A stretch of 35,292 nt of DNA from Desulfobacterales bacterium (GCA_030145015.1 JAQYWI010000040.1:1-35292), one strand, 5' to 3'. Shown: positions 14,721 through 22,590, numbered from the stretch's first letter. Notes: generated by a model not told the origin, from the sequence alone. Made by a program: numbers and translations.

Positions 14721-15638
14721 TCAGCTAACCCGACCGAGCCCGAAACTAAAATAACTTTTTAAGATTCCGATCTGGATCATTCCGTGTTTTGCCATCATAC
14801 GAAGCATAAGTCCGATTCCGACCAGACATGATATAACCCCGGCCAGAAAGAAGTAGGTTTGATACTCAGCCAAGCTCGCTACTGCCGTTGCTGATAGAAA
14901 CGGCACACCCAATGCCGGTATCACAGTGGCAAGGTAGTGGGAGCAACAAGCCATCATGGCAGTGGCGGATACGCCGCCCGAGGCGGCCATACTTGACTTC
15001 GCCCCTCTCATTTTCTGGCCACGAAGATGAGCCCTGAACAACGTGAACAATGTCACCTGAATACCCAACCCTACCGCAAGGGTTATAATCCACCAGCGGT
15101 ATTCGCCAAACTGGACCCTGGCAAAATACCAGTCAGAGGTTAGGGTGTTCATTCCCAGGTACACACCCACTATCGCAAAAGATGCTATTACACCGAATAG
15201 ATATGAGCGGGGGTTTGAAAACCATTTGAAGGGCTGGCTGCAGCATTCTTTGTTTAGTTGGGTTTTCCAAACCGGGCGCTTGGCGCCCGGTTCCACCCGC
15301 AACGATTGGGGCACTTCGCGCCCCTGTCTTTTACCGCCGATGGCGGTAAAATCCAAGCCACCCGCTGTGCGAGTGGTCGTTGACTCCGAATTTTCCATAT
15401 TCTCATCAAGAATATGGTATCCTTCGGCCTCAACCGACGCTCTCAGGTCCTCTATTTTCAGCTTTGCTGAATTAAAGCGTATATTTGCTTTCTGTTCGGA
15501 TAGATCCACCGTAGCTTCGGCAACTCCTGATAGACGTAACAAGGCCGTCTCGACCCTTCCCACACAGGATTGGCAATGCATACCGCTAATGGTTAAAGTG
15601 CGCGTTGAAAATATGTCGGAACTTCTCTCGTTTTCCAT
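14721..15638 (-). CDS. HMA-domain membrane protein interrupted in frame by a repeat
   Basis: 305 aa. The N-terminal heavy-metal-associated domain (about 12-78) has the copper-binding GMHCQSC (C22, C25). Residues 85-126 are encoded by the family B repeat (15263-15386) and look unlike a domain: charged, with ARG/GLY/PRO-rich stretches from palindromic DNA. A CC pair (near 132) and four to five TM helices follow, including MMACCSHYLATVIPALG, whose Cys-Cys-x-His lies at a membrane edge. Such HMA-plus-membrane proteins are seen in metal transport loci; I infer transfer of Cu(I) between the HMA domain and the membrane part. The insert would lengthen the linker between them, probably without loss of function. 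Confidence 0.82.
   Translation of the reverse strand: MENERSSDIFSTRTLTISGMHCQSCVGRVETALLRLSGVAEATVDLSEQKANIRFNSAKLKIEDLRASVEAEGYHILDENMENSESTTTRTAGGLDFTAIGGKRQGREVPQSLRVEPGAKRPVWKTQLNKECCSQPFKWFSNPRSYLFGVIASFAIVGVYLGMNTLTSDWYFARVQFGEYRWWIITLAVGLGIQVTLFTLFRAHLRGQKMRGAKSSMAASGGVSATAMMACCSHYLATVIPALGVPFLSATAVASLAEYQTYFFLAGVISCLVGIGLMLRMMAKHGMIQIGILKSYFSFGLGRVS
15263..15386. repeat. Family B multi-hairpin repeat, copy 1 (inside a gene)
   Basis: 124-bp core made of four successive palindromes: ACCGGGCGC/GCGCCCGGT, GGGGC/GCCCC, TTTTACCGCC/GGCGGTAAAA and CCACCCGC/GCGAGTGG, joined by short spacers. It differs from the copy at 27189-27312 at four positions. Weak similarity extends about 9 bp further left. 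It lies wholly within the HMA-domain gene and preserves the reading frame. This resembles the in-frame palindromic elements known from Rickettsia, though the sequence is unrelated as far as I can tell. Confidence 0.9.
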
Positions 15639-15684
15639 TTCTTGTTTATAACTCCATGTTTAAATTATGATCCGAAATCATCTA

Positions 15685-15874
15685 GAACCCATCTCAAAAA
15701 TAGGATTTTGGTTCAAAATTGCGGCGGGGCCGAGTTCCCCCGCTGCGCGGGACTTCCCGCCTGATCAAATCCTCTTTGTGGGTCGCAAACCGGAGGCATA
15801 CTTTTGTATGTCGAGGATTTGAAACGCGGCACCAACAAAGATATTGGGCCAAAAGACATTTTTGATATGGGTTC
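15685..15874. repeat. Family A structured repeat, copy 2 (190 bp)
   Basis: Terminal inverted repeats GAACCCATCTCAAAAAT (15685-15701) and its complement with one mismatch (15858-15874). Its right end overlaps the stop codon (15874-15876) of the methyltransferase gene by one base. Internal stems correspond in position to copy 1 but use different bases: AGGATTTTG/CAAATCCT, a CCCGC/GCGGG hairpin, CTTTGTGGGTCGC/GCGGCACCAACAAAG and GCATAC-TTTT-GTATGT. The strings CGGGACTTC and CTGATC, and the GCATAC hairpin, are shared. Confidence 0.85.
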
Positions 15875-16518
15875 TAAGAAACCGCCTCCCATCTTAGCTC
15901 AGGAATGAAACGGGGGGTGTCCTCTGCGTATTGCGCATACCGTTCGCCGAACATCGCCAGTGCTTCTTTTTCTTCACGCCGCGCCAGCCTTATGTATAGC
16001 CAAACCAGAACCGGAAACATCAACAGGGTTGGCAGGGTCGGCCATTGCAATAAAAATCCAACCATGATGACAATAAATGCAGTGTATTGGGGGTGTCTGA
16101 TTTTTGAGTATGGGCCGCTACGCGCAATTTCATAATTTCGCTGAGCTCTATAAAGCACTTTCCATGAAGCCGCCAGCAGTATCAATCCTCCCAGAACCAG
16201 AATGTCGCTAATGATATGCAAAGGACTAAAATGCGTATCCCCTGACCAACCCAGGAGGGTCTGCAAAAGATGACTCGATTCATGCGAAAACCAATTTATT
16301 TCGGGAAATCGGCTGGTAAGCCAGCCCGAGAGCAGGTAAATGGTGAGCGGGAAACCATACATTTCAGTAAAGAGCGCTACCACGAATGCCGAAAAAGCAC
16401 CGAATGTCCGCCAATCCCGTTTTGTCTGAGGCTGGAAGAAACCAAAAGCAAAAATTAAGATGATCAAAGAATTCACAATGACGAGCTGCCAGAGACCATA
16501 ATCAGCCATAATATCCAT
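15874..16518 (-). CDS. Isoprenylcysteine carboxyl methyltransferase (ICMT/PEMT)-family membrane protein
   Basis: 214 aa from the ATG at 16518, preceded by GGGGGGAG. Five or six TM helices. The family signature is the block from SKIRHPQYTAFIVI (near 140) to the C-terminal RREEKEALAMFGERYAQY, with the Arg-His-Pro-x-Tyr and Glu-Glu residues that bind S-adenosylmethionine in this fold. Bacterial members methylate lipids or unknown small molecules; prenylated proteins are not expected. It lies 63 bp after the YHS gene and before repeat A, within the sigma-54 operon. The physiological substrate cannot be inferred. Confidence 0.82.
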   Translation of the reverse strand: MDIMADYGLWQLVIVNSLIILIFAFGFFQPQTKRDWRTFGAFSAFVVALFTEMYGFPLTIYLLSGWLTSRFPEINWFSHESSHLLQTLLGWSGDTHFSPLHIISDILVLGGLILLAASWKVLYRAQRNYEIARSGPYSKIRHPQYTAFIVIMVGFLLQWPTLPTLLMFPVLVWLYIRLARREEKEALAMFGERYAQYAEDTPRFIPELRWEAVS

Positions 16519-16581
16519 CAAGTGCTCCCCCCTTTAGGAAATTCGAAAATACCAAAGACGTTTGTAAATTACTTTCAGGCC

Positions 16582-16839
16582 TCAGTGGCACTTCATTGCT
16601 TTGCCGCCGGTTGCTTTTTCTAGCCGTTCCGTATATCGGCACCACCAGCCTTTCTTTTTTTCAGGTCGCGGTTCCAGGTATTTTTCTGGGGTTTTAACGA
16701 AGGTCCGGCGGCAACCTTCCGCACAGAAGTAATACGTTTGGCCTTCAATGGTGACCTCAATCTCTGTCGTTCTTGGATTTACGGACATCCCGCATACCGG
16801 GTCAATAACCGTATTTGTTTTCGTGGCTGTTTGGTTCAT
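16582..16839 (-). CDS. YHS-domain metal-binding protein
   Basis: 85 aa with a strong ribosome site (GGAGG). The YHS domain (about 12-55) reads DPVCGMSVNP, then QTYYFCAEGCRRTF, giving the conserved Cys17 and Cys39/Cys43 ligands seen in YHS domains of copper ATPases and TRASH-type metal sensors. A basic tail ends in CH. It probably acts as a small cytoplasmic copper chaperone or buffer. It is the first gene after the sigma-54 promoter at 16888-16903 and leads the long minus-strand block. Confidence 0.88.
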   Translation of the reverse strand: MNQTATKTNTVIDPVCGMSVNPRTTEIEVTIEGQTYYFCAEGCRRTFVKTPEKYLEPRPEKKKGWWCRYTERLEKATGGKAMKCH

Positions 16840-16887
16840 TATTTTTCCTCCATAGTGGTTATTACTCGATCTTTAGCAACAAAGAAT

Positions 16888-16903
16888 TGCAAGCGTTATG
16901 CCA
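16888..16903 (-). promoter_or_regulatory. Sigma-54 promoter for the YHS-to-PCYCGC block
   Basis: On the minus strand TGGCATAACGCTTGCA is a full match to TGGCAYR-N4-TTGCW. Transcription would start near 16876, about 37 nt before the YHS start codon at 16839. A near-perfect enhancer palindrome lies 150 bp upstream at 17045-17061. Confidence 0.82.
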
Positions 16904-17044
16904 GATTCAAGTCAAAATAATTTAAGCTTCTAATATCAATACAAATATAAAGTTATTGCTACCATTGGATGCATGATTTCCAGATGGGCTCAATGGTCAC
17001 GTGCGAAATAATCGAGCACTTTTCGTCTCCAAATATGTTCTGGG

Positions 17045-17061
17045 TGGATACTAAGTAACCA
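17045..17061. promoter_or_regulatory. Enhancer palindrome (one mismatch), UAS 17045
   Basis: TGGATA-CTAAG-TAACCA differs from TGGATA-N5-TATCCA at one base. It is centred 150 bp upstream of the YHS-operon promoter, and about 475 bp upstream of the plus-strand sigma-54-type site at 17526. Confidence 0.65.
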
Positions 17062-17143
17062 ATCTCCGAAGGGGATAATCGAGGAATAGTGCTTTCAGCA
17101 ACAGATGCAAATAAATGAAAGGAAGACTTTTTGGATCTTTAGA

Positions 17144-17338
17144 TTAAGACGTGGCGGGTCGATTTGTGTAATTGTTCCTGACGGCGCTTTCGATTGTGTG
17201 CCTGAGGTTTTCAAAATCAAAGGGCTTAGTTAAATAGCCATGGGAAATAATTTTGCAGTTCACACCCTTAAAAAAGATCCGGTTAGGTAGAAAATGTCCA
17301 AGTTTAATATTGCCATCTGAGGTTACATCGTTATTGTG
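17144..17338 (-). pseudogene. Degenerate C-terminal half of a response-regulator receiver domain
   Basis: The minus-strand frame closed by TAA at 17144-17146 reads HGYLTKPFDFENLRHTIESA, the typical beta5-alpha5 end of a receiver domain with its conserved Lys-Pro. The upstream part (LGHFLPNRIFF) does not contain the phospho-acceptor Asp, and a stop codon follows upstream without a start codon. It is probably a decayed paralogue of the regulator at 1588-2946, whose corresponding piece is [14 protein letters not shown]. Confidence 0.5.
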
Positions 17339-17525
17339 ATACTATCGCAACAGCCTATCGGAGGCGAAAAAGCGAGCCATGATGTGTTTTGATTAAAGAG
17401 GAGATAGTGTGATTTCCGGATATTTGGGAATGGTTATATATTAAAAAAACGATATAGATGCACATGTTAATCTATGTCTCAGAGAATTAATAATCTATAG
17501 GGTGTTGTTTAACCCTTCCATGAAT

Positions 17526-17541
17526 TGGCGTAAAAATTGCG
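17526..17541 (+). promoter_or_regulatory. Possible sigma-54 promoter for the phosphatase/cyclase pair
   Basis: TGGCGTAAAAATTGCG keeps the invariant GG and GC at correct spacing but deviates at two consensus positions (A5 and W16). Predicted start near 17553, giving a 55-nt leader to the ATG at 17608. Confidence 0.5.
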
Positions 17542-17607
17542 TATTCTTTTATAGGGATAGTGACCTATACATATAATTACCTGAGACACAAACAGGAGGA
17601 TTTTAGT

Positions 17608-19464
17608 ATGTTTCGCCCAAAAAGCCTGCAGCAGCGATTGGCAATTTTTATGCTTTTCCCCGTAGCAGTGTTGTTAATCGGAATGGGATTTGTAGGCTTT
17701 ATCTATGCCAGAAATAATTTACACGCCCAGTGGAGAGAAGCTGCTGTTCTGAAGCTGCAGCGAGCTGCCCACAGCGTAGATATGCGTTTGAGCCACTTCA
17801 AGGAATGGATACAGGTGTTGGATATGACTGGTGAAAGTCAAAACCCGGACCTTATTTATAGCAGGATTGTCGACAAAATAGAAAATGTCGAAGGCGTTTC
17901 TCGAGTCACCCTGACCTGGTTTGATAAAAAGACCGAACCGACAGGTACTTCCGACACCACCGGTGAAACGGGTCGTATGGACGGTAGGATGGGTCAGATG
18001 GCCGGCACGACCGGCAACGTCGGAGAGAGACACCGCATGATCATGAGGCGGTTTCACCGAGCGAGATTGAGGAGCATTACTCCGCCACGTTACGATTCAC
18101 TCATTGAGCATAAGACCGTATCTCTCATTTCAGATCTCAGCGATAAAAACGGCCAAACTATAGGTCGCTTTGAAGTCATACTTCGTTTTGACAACCTCAT
18201 TGCTGATATAATTGAAACCGGCTGGTGGCAAAGCAACAAGGCCTTTTTGATCGATGATGACGGAAATATACTTTCAAGTACAGTCTCTGAAGAACGGAAA
18301 GTTCTGGCTGATAATAATGATCCGGTAGAACTGCAAACGCTAAATGCTTTAAAATCGAAATCATACGGTACGGTGCACGGTCCGGGACACCCTCCTGCAG
18401 AGGTAAGTGGATTCTATAAACTTCAGGAGGCACCCTGGAGTCTTGTGATGATTGCTCCAGGAGAGAAAATTTTGTCTCCCATCGTGCGTTTTAGATTGTA
18501 TTACTTAATCACCGGGGCAGCCTTTATTGTGTTGATTCTGTTATTGATCAAATTGGTGACCGGTCGGACGGTTTCTTCGATTAAAGACATTTCCAGAGCC
18601 GCCGCTAGAATTGCAGATGGCGATTTCGATAAGCCTTTGTCTGTAAAGACTCAGGATGAGGTTGGCGAACTAACCCAAAGCTTTAATACGATGATGTCTC
18701 AACTTGAGGACCGTATTAGAATAAAGCAGGCGCTGGATGTTGCCATGGAAGTTCAGCAAAATCTTCTTCCGTTGGAGATGCCAAAAATCCCGGGGCTCGA
18801 TATTGCCGGAAAAAGCATTTATTGTGATGAAACCGGCGGTGATTTTTATGATTTTCTGGAAATGCGCCGTCAATACTCGAAATGCCTCGGTATTGCTGTT
18901 GGTGATGTATCGGGTCACGGCATCTCGGCGGCATTGCTGATGGCGACCATTAGAGCATTTATCAAAAGCAGTATCACAACCCGCGTTGGCATAGCAGATA
19001 GTATCACCCGCGTAAACCGACTTATTACGCAGGATATGCGCGATACCGGTCAATTTGTTACGCTTTTTTATTTAGAGATTTCCCCGGACGAAAAAGCCCT
19101 GCGGTGGGTTAGAGCCGGCCACGATCCAGCCCTCCTCTATGATCCGGACATTGATAAGTTCAAGGAGCTTAAAGGAAAAGGTATCGCATTAGGGATCGAT
19201 CCGGATAGCAAATATCAGGAAAATATTGTTAGGGGATTGTCAAAAGGACAGATTCTTTTGATCGGGACCGACGGTTTATGGGAAGCCCAAAATATTATGG
19301 GCAAAATGTTTGGCAAAGAACGACTGATGGATCTTATCCGGCAAAATGCTGCGTCCTCTTCGGATGGCATACTTAAAGCCATAATCAATTCCATTAAAAA
19401 GTTTCAGGATTCAGTTAAACAGGAAGATGATATCACACTTTTGGTGATAAAAATTATTGAATAA
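17608..19464 (+). CDS. Membrane PP2C-type (SpoIIE/RsbU) protein phosphatase with HAMP
   Basis: 618 aa from the ATG at 17608, chosen for AGGAGG 8 bp upstream; an in-frame ATG 48 bp earlier lacks one. TM1 about 14-34, a large periplasmic sensor region with a Met/Gly-rich insertion (RMDGRMGQMAG near 128), TM2 about 295-315, HAMP about 315-370, then the phosphatase domain with metal-binding Asp residues in GGDFYD (D412), GDVSGHG (D433) and TDGLWEAQN (D555), and DDITLL near the end. It would dephosphorylate Ser/Thr on a regulator protein in response to an envelope signal. The Met-rich sensor insertion may hint at copper. A diguanylate cyclase follows 7 bp later. Confidence 0.9.
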   Translation: MFRPKSLQQRLAIFMLFPVAVLLIGMGFVGFIYARNNLHAQWREAAVLKLQRAAHSVDMRLSHFKEWIQVLDMTGESQNPDLIYSRIVDKIENVEGVSRVTLTWFDKKTEPTGTSDTTGETGRMDGRMGQMAGTTGNVGERHRMIMRRFHRARLRSITPPRYDSLIEHKTVSLISDLSDKNGQTIGRFEVILRFDNLIADIIETGWWQSNKAFLIDDDGNILSSTVSEERKVLADNNDPVELQTLNALKSKSYGTVHGPGHPPAEVSGFYKLQEAPWSLVMIAPGEKILSPIVRFRLYYLITGAAFIVLILLLIKLVTGRTVSSIKDISRAAARIADGDFDKPLSVKTQDEVGELTQSFNTMMSQLEDRIRIKQALDVAMEVQQNLLPLEMPKIPGLDIAGKSIYCDETGGDFYDFLEMRRQYSKCLGIAVGDVSGHGISAALLMATIRAFIKSSITTRVGIADSITRVNRLITQDMRDTGQFVTLFYLEISPDEKALRWVRAGHDPALLYDPDIDKFKELKGKGIALGIDPDSKYQENIVRGLSKGQILLIGTDGLWEAQNIMGKMFGKERLMDLIRQNAASSSDGILKAIINSIKKFQDSVKQEDDITLLVIKIIE

Positions 19465-19471
19465 TTTTATT

Positions 19472-20299
19472 ATGACAAAAAACAAGTCAAATTTGAAACC
19501 ATCAAGTTATATATCGTCCAAAACTACCTGGCAGTGGGCTTTGATCGGCGGGTTAATAGGCTTCTTTGTTATTCATCCCTGCGTCATGATTACCGCCCAC
19601 TTAATGTTTCAGCCAGGTCTTGAATCTGATTATTCAATTGTTGCAATCATTTTTTCGGAATTTTCTAGAATCTTTTCATTTCAAATGCTGCCCTGGGGTC
19701 TTGCCTTTGCTGTAATTAGCGCGATATCAGGTCTTTTTTTCGGGCGCAACCGGCAAATGACTTATGCCTTAAAGGAAAGTGAACAGAGATTCAGGAAGTT
19801 GAGCATTACCGACGATTTAACCGGGATTTACAACTCCAGGTATTTTTTCAATCGACTGCAGGACGAAATTGAACGAGCCAATCGTTATGGGCATCCTTTG
19901 TCTTTGTTAATTTTGGATCTGGACAACTTCAAGAAATATAATGACACCCATGGTCACGTGGTCGGAGACGAGGTCCTGGCTAAGACCGGAGAAATTTTAC
20001 TAAAATCCTTGCGGAAAACCGATTCTGCCTATCGCTATGGCGGAGAGGAATTTGCGGTTATATTACCGGAAACCGGAGGTAACCAGGCCGTGCATTTTGC
20101 CGAAAGAATCCGACAGGGTTTTGAAAAGCATGCTTTCTTGATTCGGCAGGATGGAAGCCTGTCAGTTACTGCCAGCATAGGAATAGCACAATATAAACAG
20201 GGAGAAGAGATATCCGCCTTTATCAAACGGGCGGATGAAAACATGTATACAGCAAAAAAACAGGGTAAAAATCGCATTTTTTTACCCCCTCAATCGTAA
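19472..20299 (+). CDS. Diguanylate cyclase (GGDEF) with N-terminal membrane anchor
   Basis: 275 aa from the ATG at 19472; an in-frame TTG at 19457 overlaps the previous gene and is less likely. Two TM helices (about 20-43 and 70-90), a short linker helix, then a GGDEF domain with the catalytic motif GGEEF at 190-194, D149/D151 for metal and substrate, and an inhibitory I-site RxxD (R181-D184) five residues before GGEEF. It should make cyclic-di-GMP from GTP and be subject to product inhibition. It is co-transcribed with the phosphatase; a possible receptor in the same regulon is the PilZ-like protein at 7985, if that binds c-di-GMP. Confidence 0.92.
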   Translation: MTKNKSNLKPSSYISSKTTWQWALIGGLIGFFVIHPCVMITAHLMFQPGLESDYSIVAIIFSEFSRIFSFQMLPWGLAFAVISAISGLFFGRNRQMTYALKESEQRFRKLSITDDLTGIYNSRYFFNRLQDEIERANRYGHPLSLLILDLDNFKKYNDTHGHVVGDEVLAKTGEILLKSLRKTDSAYRYGGEEFAVILPETGGNQAVHFAERIRQGFEKHAFLIRQDGSLSVTASIGIAQYKQGEEISAFIKRADENMYTAKKQGKNRIFLPPQS

Positions 20300-20352
20300 G
20301 CCTATATATTTCCTTGTCAGCATATTACCTCTTAGCGAAAATTCTATCGGTG

Positions 20353-22251
20353 TTATTTTTTGGTACTCCGGGCACTCAGGACACATCGGAAACCCACCTT
20401 TTCGAAAGATTCCCAGGGCTGCCGAATGACTCCTGAAGGTAGTACCACAAATTCTGATTCAATTTCTTTGTGCTCAGGCACATCTTCCAGACTCCAGCGG
20501 CCCCACTCACTGACGCCTTCCTTTAATCCCCTTATTCCATATTTGTTTGGTTCGAAACTCGTTACCGGAGATAATTCTTTTTGAATGCCGTCTTTAAAAG
20601 AAAACTCATTCCCCTTTTGACCGTGCATTGAACTGTGCATGACCTCCAATTCTTTGCCTTCTACAGAGGAATGTGGGGTATTGGAATTTTTTTGATTGTT
20701 TAAATCTTTTCCCTGCACATACATCCACTCGGGATACGACGGTAAACGCCGGTTGTAAAACTTAGCGTAGGCGGAAGCGCCATATGCCGTCACCCGCAGG
20801 ACAGGAAATGACGCATAGGCCGCATTGGCCAGTTTGAATTCTCCGTCGCGAAATACAATGGGCTCATAGCCTTCTTTGACGGCTCCCAGGAGCAACCATA
20901 TCTTATCGCTACTGCGAACCACGCTTTTTGCTATATCAATCTGTGAACGCTTATGGTTTAAAAATTCTACATACTGATGATTGGTCACCGGTGCTTCATC
21001 CATATAGAACGGATCAACCTTTATTGCTTTTGGTTCTTCCGTGGCGGACTTTGCAGGAAGTACAACTGTACCGCCCGGGATCAAGTGCAATGTTGTGCCG
21101 TCTTTAGTTAATAGCGTTGGCTTGGAACCATCAGGCTTCGTTCCGGCAGCGGTCATATGCTCATCAAGATTAGTTTGTGGTACGTGCTTAATGGCTTTCT
21201 GGGCCATTTCTTGCTGGATAAGTCTTTTTCCAGGATCGCTCATAAAATGCCACACGGTCATGGACGCCACCGATAAAATCGCCAGGGCAACTCCTGTCCA
21301 TATCCATTTGGCTTTGTTGAGAAACGAGAAATGCTTTGGTTTTACTGCGATTTCGATCGTTGCCTCTTTGCCTAAGCCGTTAATGACATTCAATAGTGCG
21401 TTGTATAACTTATCTGCCGAATCAAAGCGGTCTTCTTTTTTTTCGGCTGTCGCTTTCCGGATGATTTCATCCAGTTTTTGAAAAAATAGCGTTTTGGTAT
21501 TTTCCAGGGATACGGATTTCAGCGGAAGGTTTTTTTTGTCGATTTTTCCATCAATGGCTTCATATAAGATCTTTCCCAACGAATAAATATCGGCCCGGTG
21601 GTCGGCCTTTCTGAAATCAAAAAAATGTTCCGGCGACATGTAATGAGCGGTGCCTTTTACATCCATGGACTGGGTCACAGGCTTCAGGCGACTGGAACGC
21701 GCCAGACCGAAATCGGCAATTTTGGGAATCTGTCCGTCCATCAATATATTTTCAGGTTTAAGGTCACGATGGGCCATATCCGATGCATGAATCGCTCTGA
21801 CGCCGTCCAAGACCGGCATAAAGTAATCTTTCAGCCACGCACTTGCCAAATCGTGCTCGGGATAGAAGCCTTCCTCCGACATGGTGTGGCGCAGTGTTTC
21901 CCCTGGAATATATTCCATAATGATGAATTCAACCGGGTATTCATCGGCACCCTTTTTGACTACGGTGGACCCATAGTCGAAGATCTGTAAAATGTTGGGA
22001 TGCCGTACCTGGGCCATGGCCTGGACTTCGCGCCTGAAGCGCTGCAAAGCAGTTGCAACTTCTTCATCATCTTCTTCAATAGACTGAAGCCATTCCCTGG
22101 AGGCTACCTTTATGGCGACATCCCGCTGCAGGTTCAACTGGTGGGCCCGGTAAACCTCTCCCATTGCGCCTTTACCGATAAAATCAAGGATCACCCATTT
22201 ATCCTGGATGATGCTACCGGTCGCAAAGATCTTGCCTTGGCCAGCACTCAT
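20353..22251 (-). CDS. Ser/Thr protein kinase with periplasmic formylglycine-enzyme-like domain
   Basis: 632 aa. Hanks-type kinase about 20-290: Gly loop IGKGAMGEV, K48 in VAIKV, HRDLKPEN with D163, DFGLA (D180) and the APE-region variant MSPEHF. TM helix about 316-337. The outside domain (about 385-628) resembles SUMF1/FGE-sulfatase modules: it starts with a LIPGGTVVLP segment, then PFYMDEAPVTNHQYVEFLN, GVSEWGRWS and VGFRCVLS. Such modules often serve as sensor or binding domains in kinases. The gene is divergent from copA, and a sigma-54-type promoter is at 22307-22322. It is convergent with the PP2C/cyclase pair, which may act antagonistically. Confidence 0.9.
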   Translation of the reverse strand: MSAGQGKIFATGSIIQDKWVILDFIGKGAMGEVYRAHQLNLQRDVAIKVASREWLQSIEEDDEEVATALQRFRREVQAMAQVRHPNILQIFDYGSTVVKKGADEYPVEFIIMEYIPGETLRHTMSEEGFYPEHDLASAWLKDYFMPVLDGVRAIHASDMAHRDLKPENILMDGQIPKIADFGLARSSRLKPVTQSMDVKGTAHYMSPEHFFDFRKADHRADIYSLGKILYEAIDGKIDKKNLPLKSVSLENTKTLFFQKLDEIIRKATAEKKEDRFDSADKLYNALLNVINGLGKEATIEIAVKPKHFSFLNKAKWIWTGVALAILSVASMTVWHFMSDPGKRLIQQEMAQKAIKHVPQTNLDEHMTAAGTKPDGSKPTLLTKDGTTLHLIPGGTVVLPAKSATEEPKAIKVDPFYMDEAPVTNHQYVEFLNHKRSQIDIAKSVVRSSDKIWLLLGAVKEGYEPIVFRDGEFKLANAAYASFPVLRVTAYGASAYAKFYNRRLPSYPEWMYVQGKDLNNQKNSNTPHSSVEGKELEVMHSSMHGQKGNEFSFKDGIQKELSPVTSFEPNKYGIRGLKEGVSEWGRWSLEDVPEHKEIESEFVVLPSGVIRQPWESFEKVGFRCVLSARSTKK

Positions 22252-22306
22252 AATCTTACAAATCTTTTTTTAGAAATGAGATAGTTGATAAATTTGAATT
22301 TATTTC

Positions 22307-22322
22307 AGCAAAATGTGTGCCG
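22307..22322 (-). promoter_or_regulatory. Sigma-54 promoter for the Ser/Thr kinase gene
   Basis: On the minus strand CGGCACACATTTTGCT has the -24 GG and -12 GC at exact spacing and differs from consensus only at the first base. Predicted start near 22295. The enhancer palindrome at 22397-22413 lies 83 bp upstream. Confidence 0.7.
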
Positions 22323-22396
22323 TAAAATATTTTTACCTCTAACATCCCGCGGCGTTCGTTAAGAATAATATGCAGACTCTTTAAAATCAAGACGGG

Positions 22397-22413
22397 TGGA
22401 TACTTTTTATCCA
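22397..22413. promoter_or_regulatory. Enhancer palindrome between divergent kinase and copA
   Basis: TGGATACTTTTTATCCA, identical over all 17 bases to the site at 27351-27367. It is flanked by oppositely oriented sigma-54 promoters, 83 bp away on the minus side and 170 bp away on the plus side, so one activator oligomer could serve both. Confidence 0.82.
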
Positions 22414-22574
22414 TTTTGGCAGAAATACACGGAGAAACTGTGAAATTTTTGTGCAGGGACGATATATTTAAAGAAAAATATGATCTTCTTTCCCTGTCGG
22501 GTTGCTATATGAACTTATTAATTTTTGTTTAATTTCAAGTGTTTATAATTTTTATTTCAATTATTAGCCGTCTC

Positions 22575-22590
22575 TGGCACGTCCGTTGCT
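22575..22590 (+). promoter_or_regulatory. Sigma-54 promoter for the copA operon
   Basis: TGGCACGTCCGTTGCT is a full consensus match. Transcription would start near 22602, which rules out translation from in-frame codons at 22586 and supports the ATG at 22631. Confidence 0.88.

Larger units (their letters stand above)
16904..17607. other. 700-bp divergent intergenic region
   Basis: Lies between the YHS operon and the phosphatase gene. It contains the enhancer palindrome at 17045, a relic of a receiver domain (17144-17338, minus strand) and a weaker sigma-54-type promoter at 17526. I see no other gene, RNA or strong hairpin in it. Confidence 0.6.

Noticed and set aside
16540..16584. Second possible selenocysteine, MKCH-UGA at the end of the YHS protein
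   Set aside because: The frame after the UGA continues for about 15 codons without recognisable conservation, and no SECIS-type hairpin is apparent. A YHS protein ending near this point is normal.
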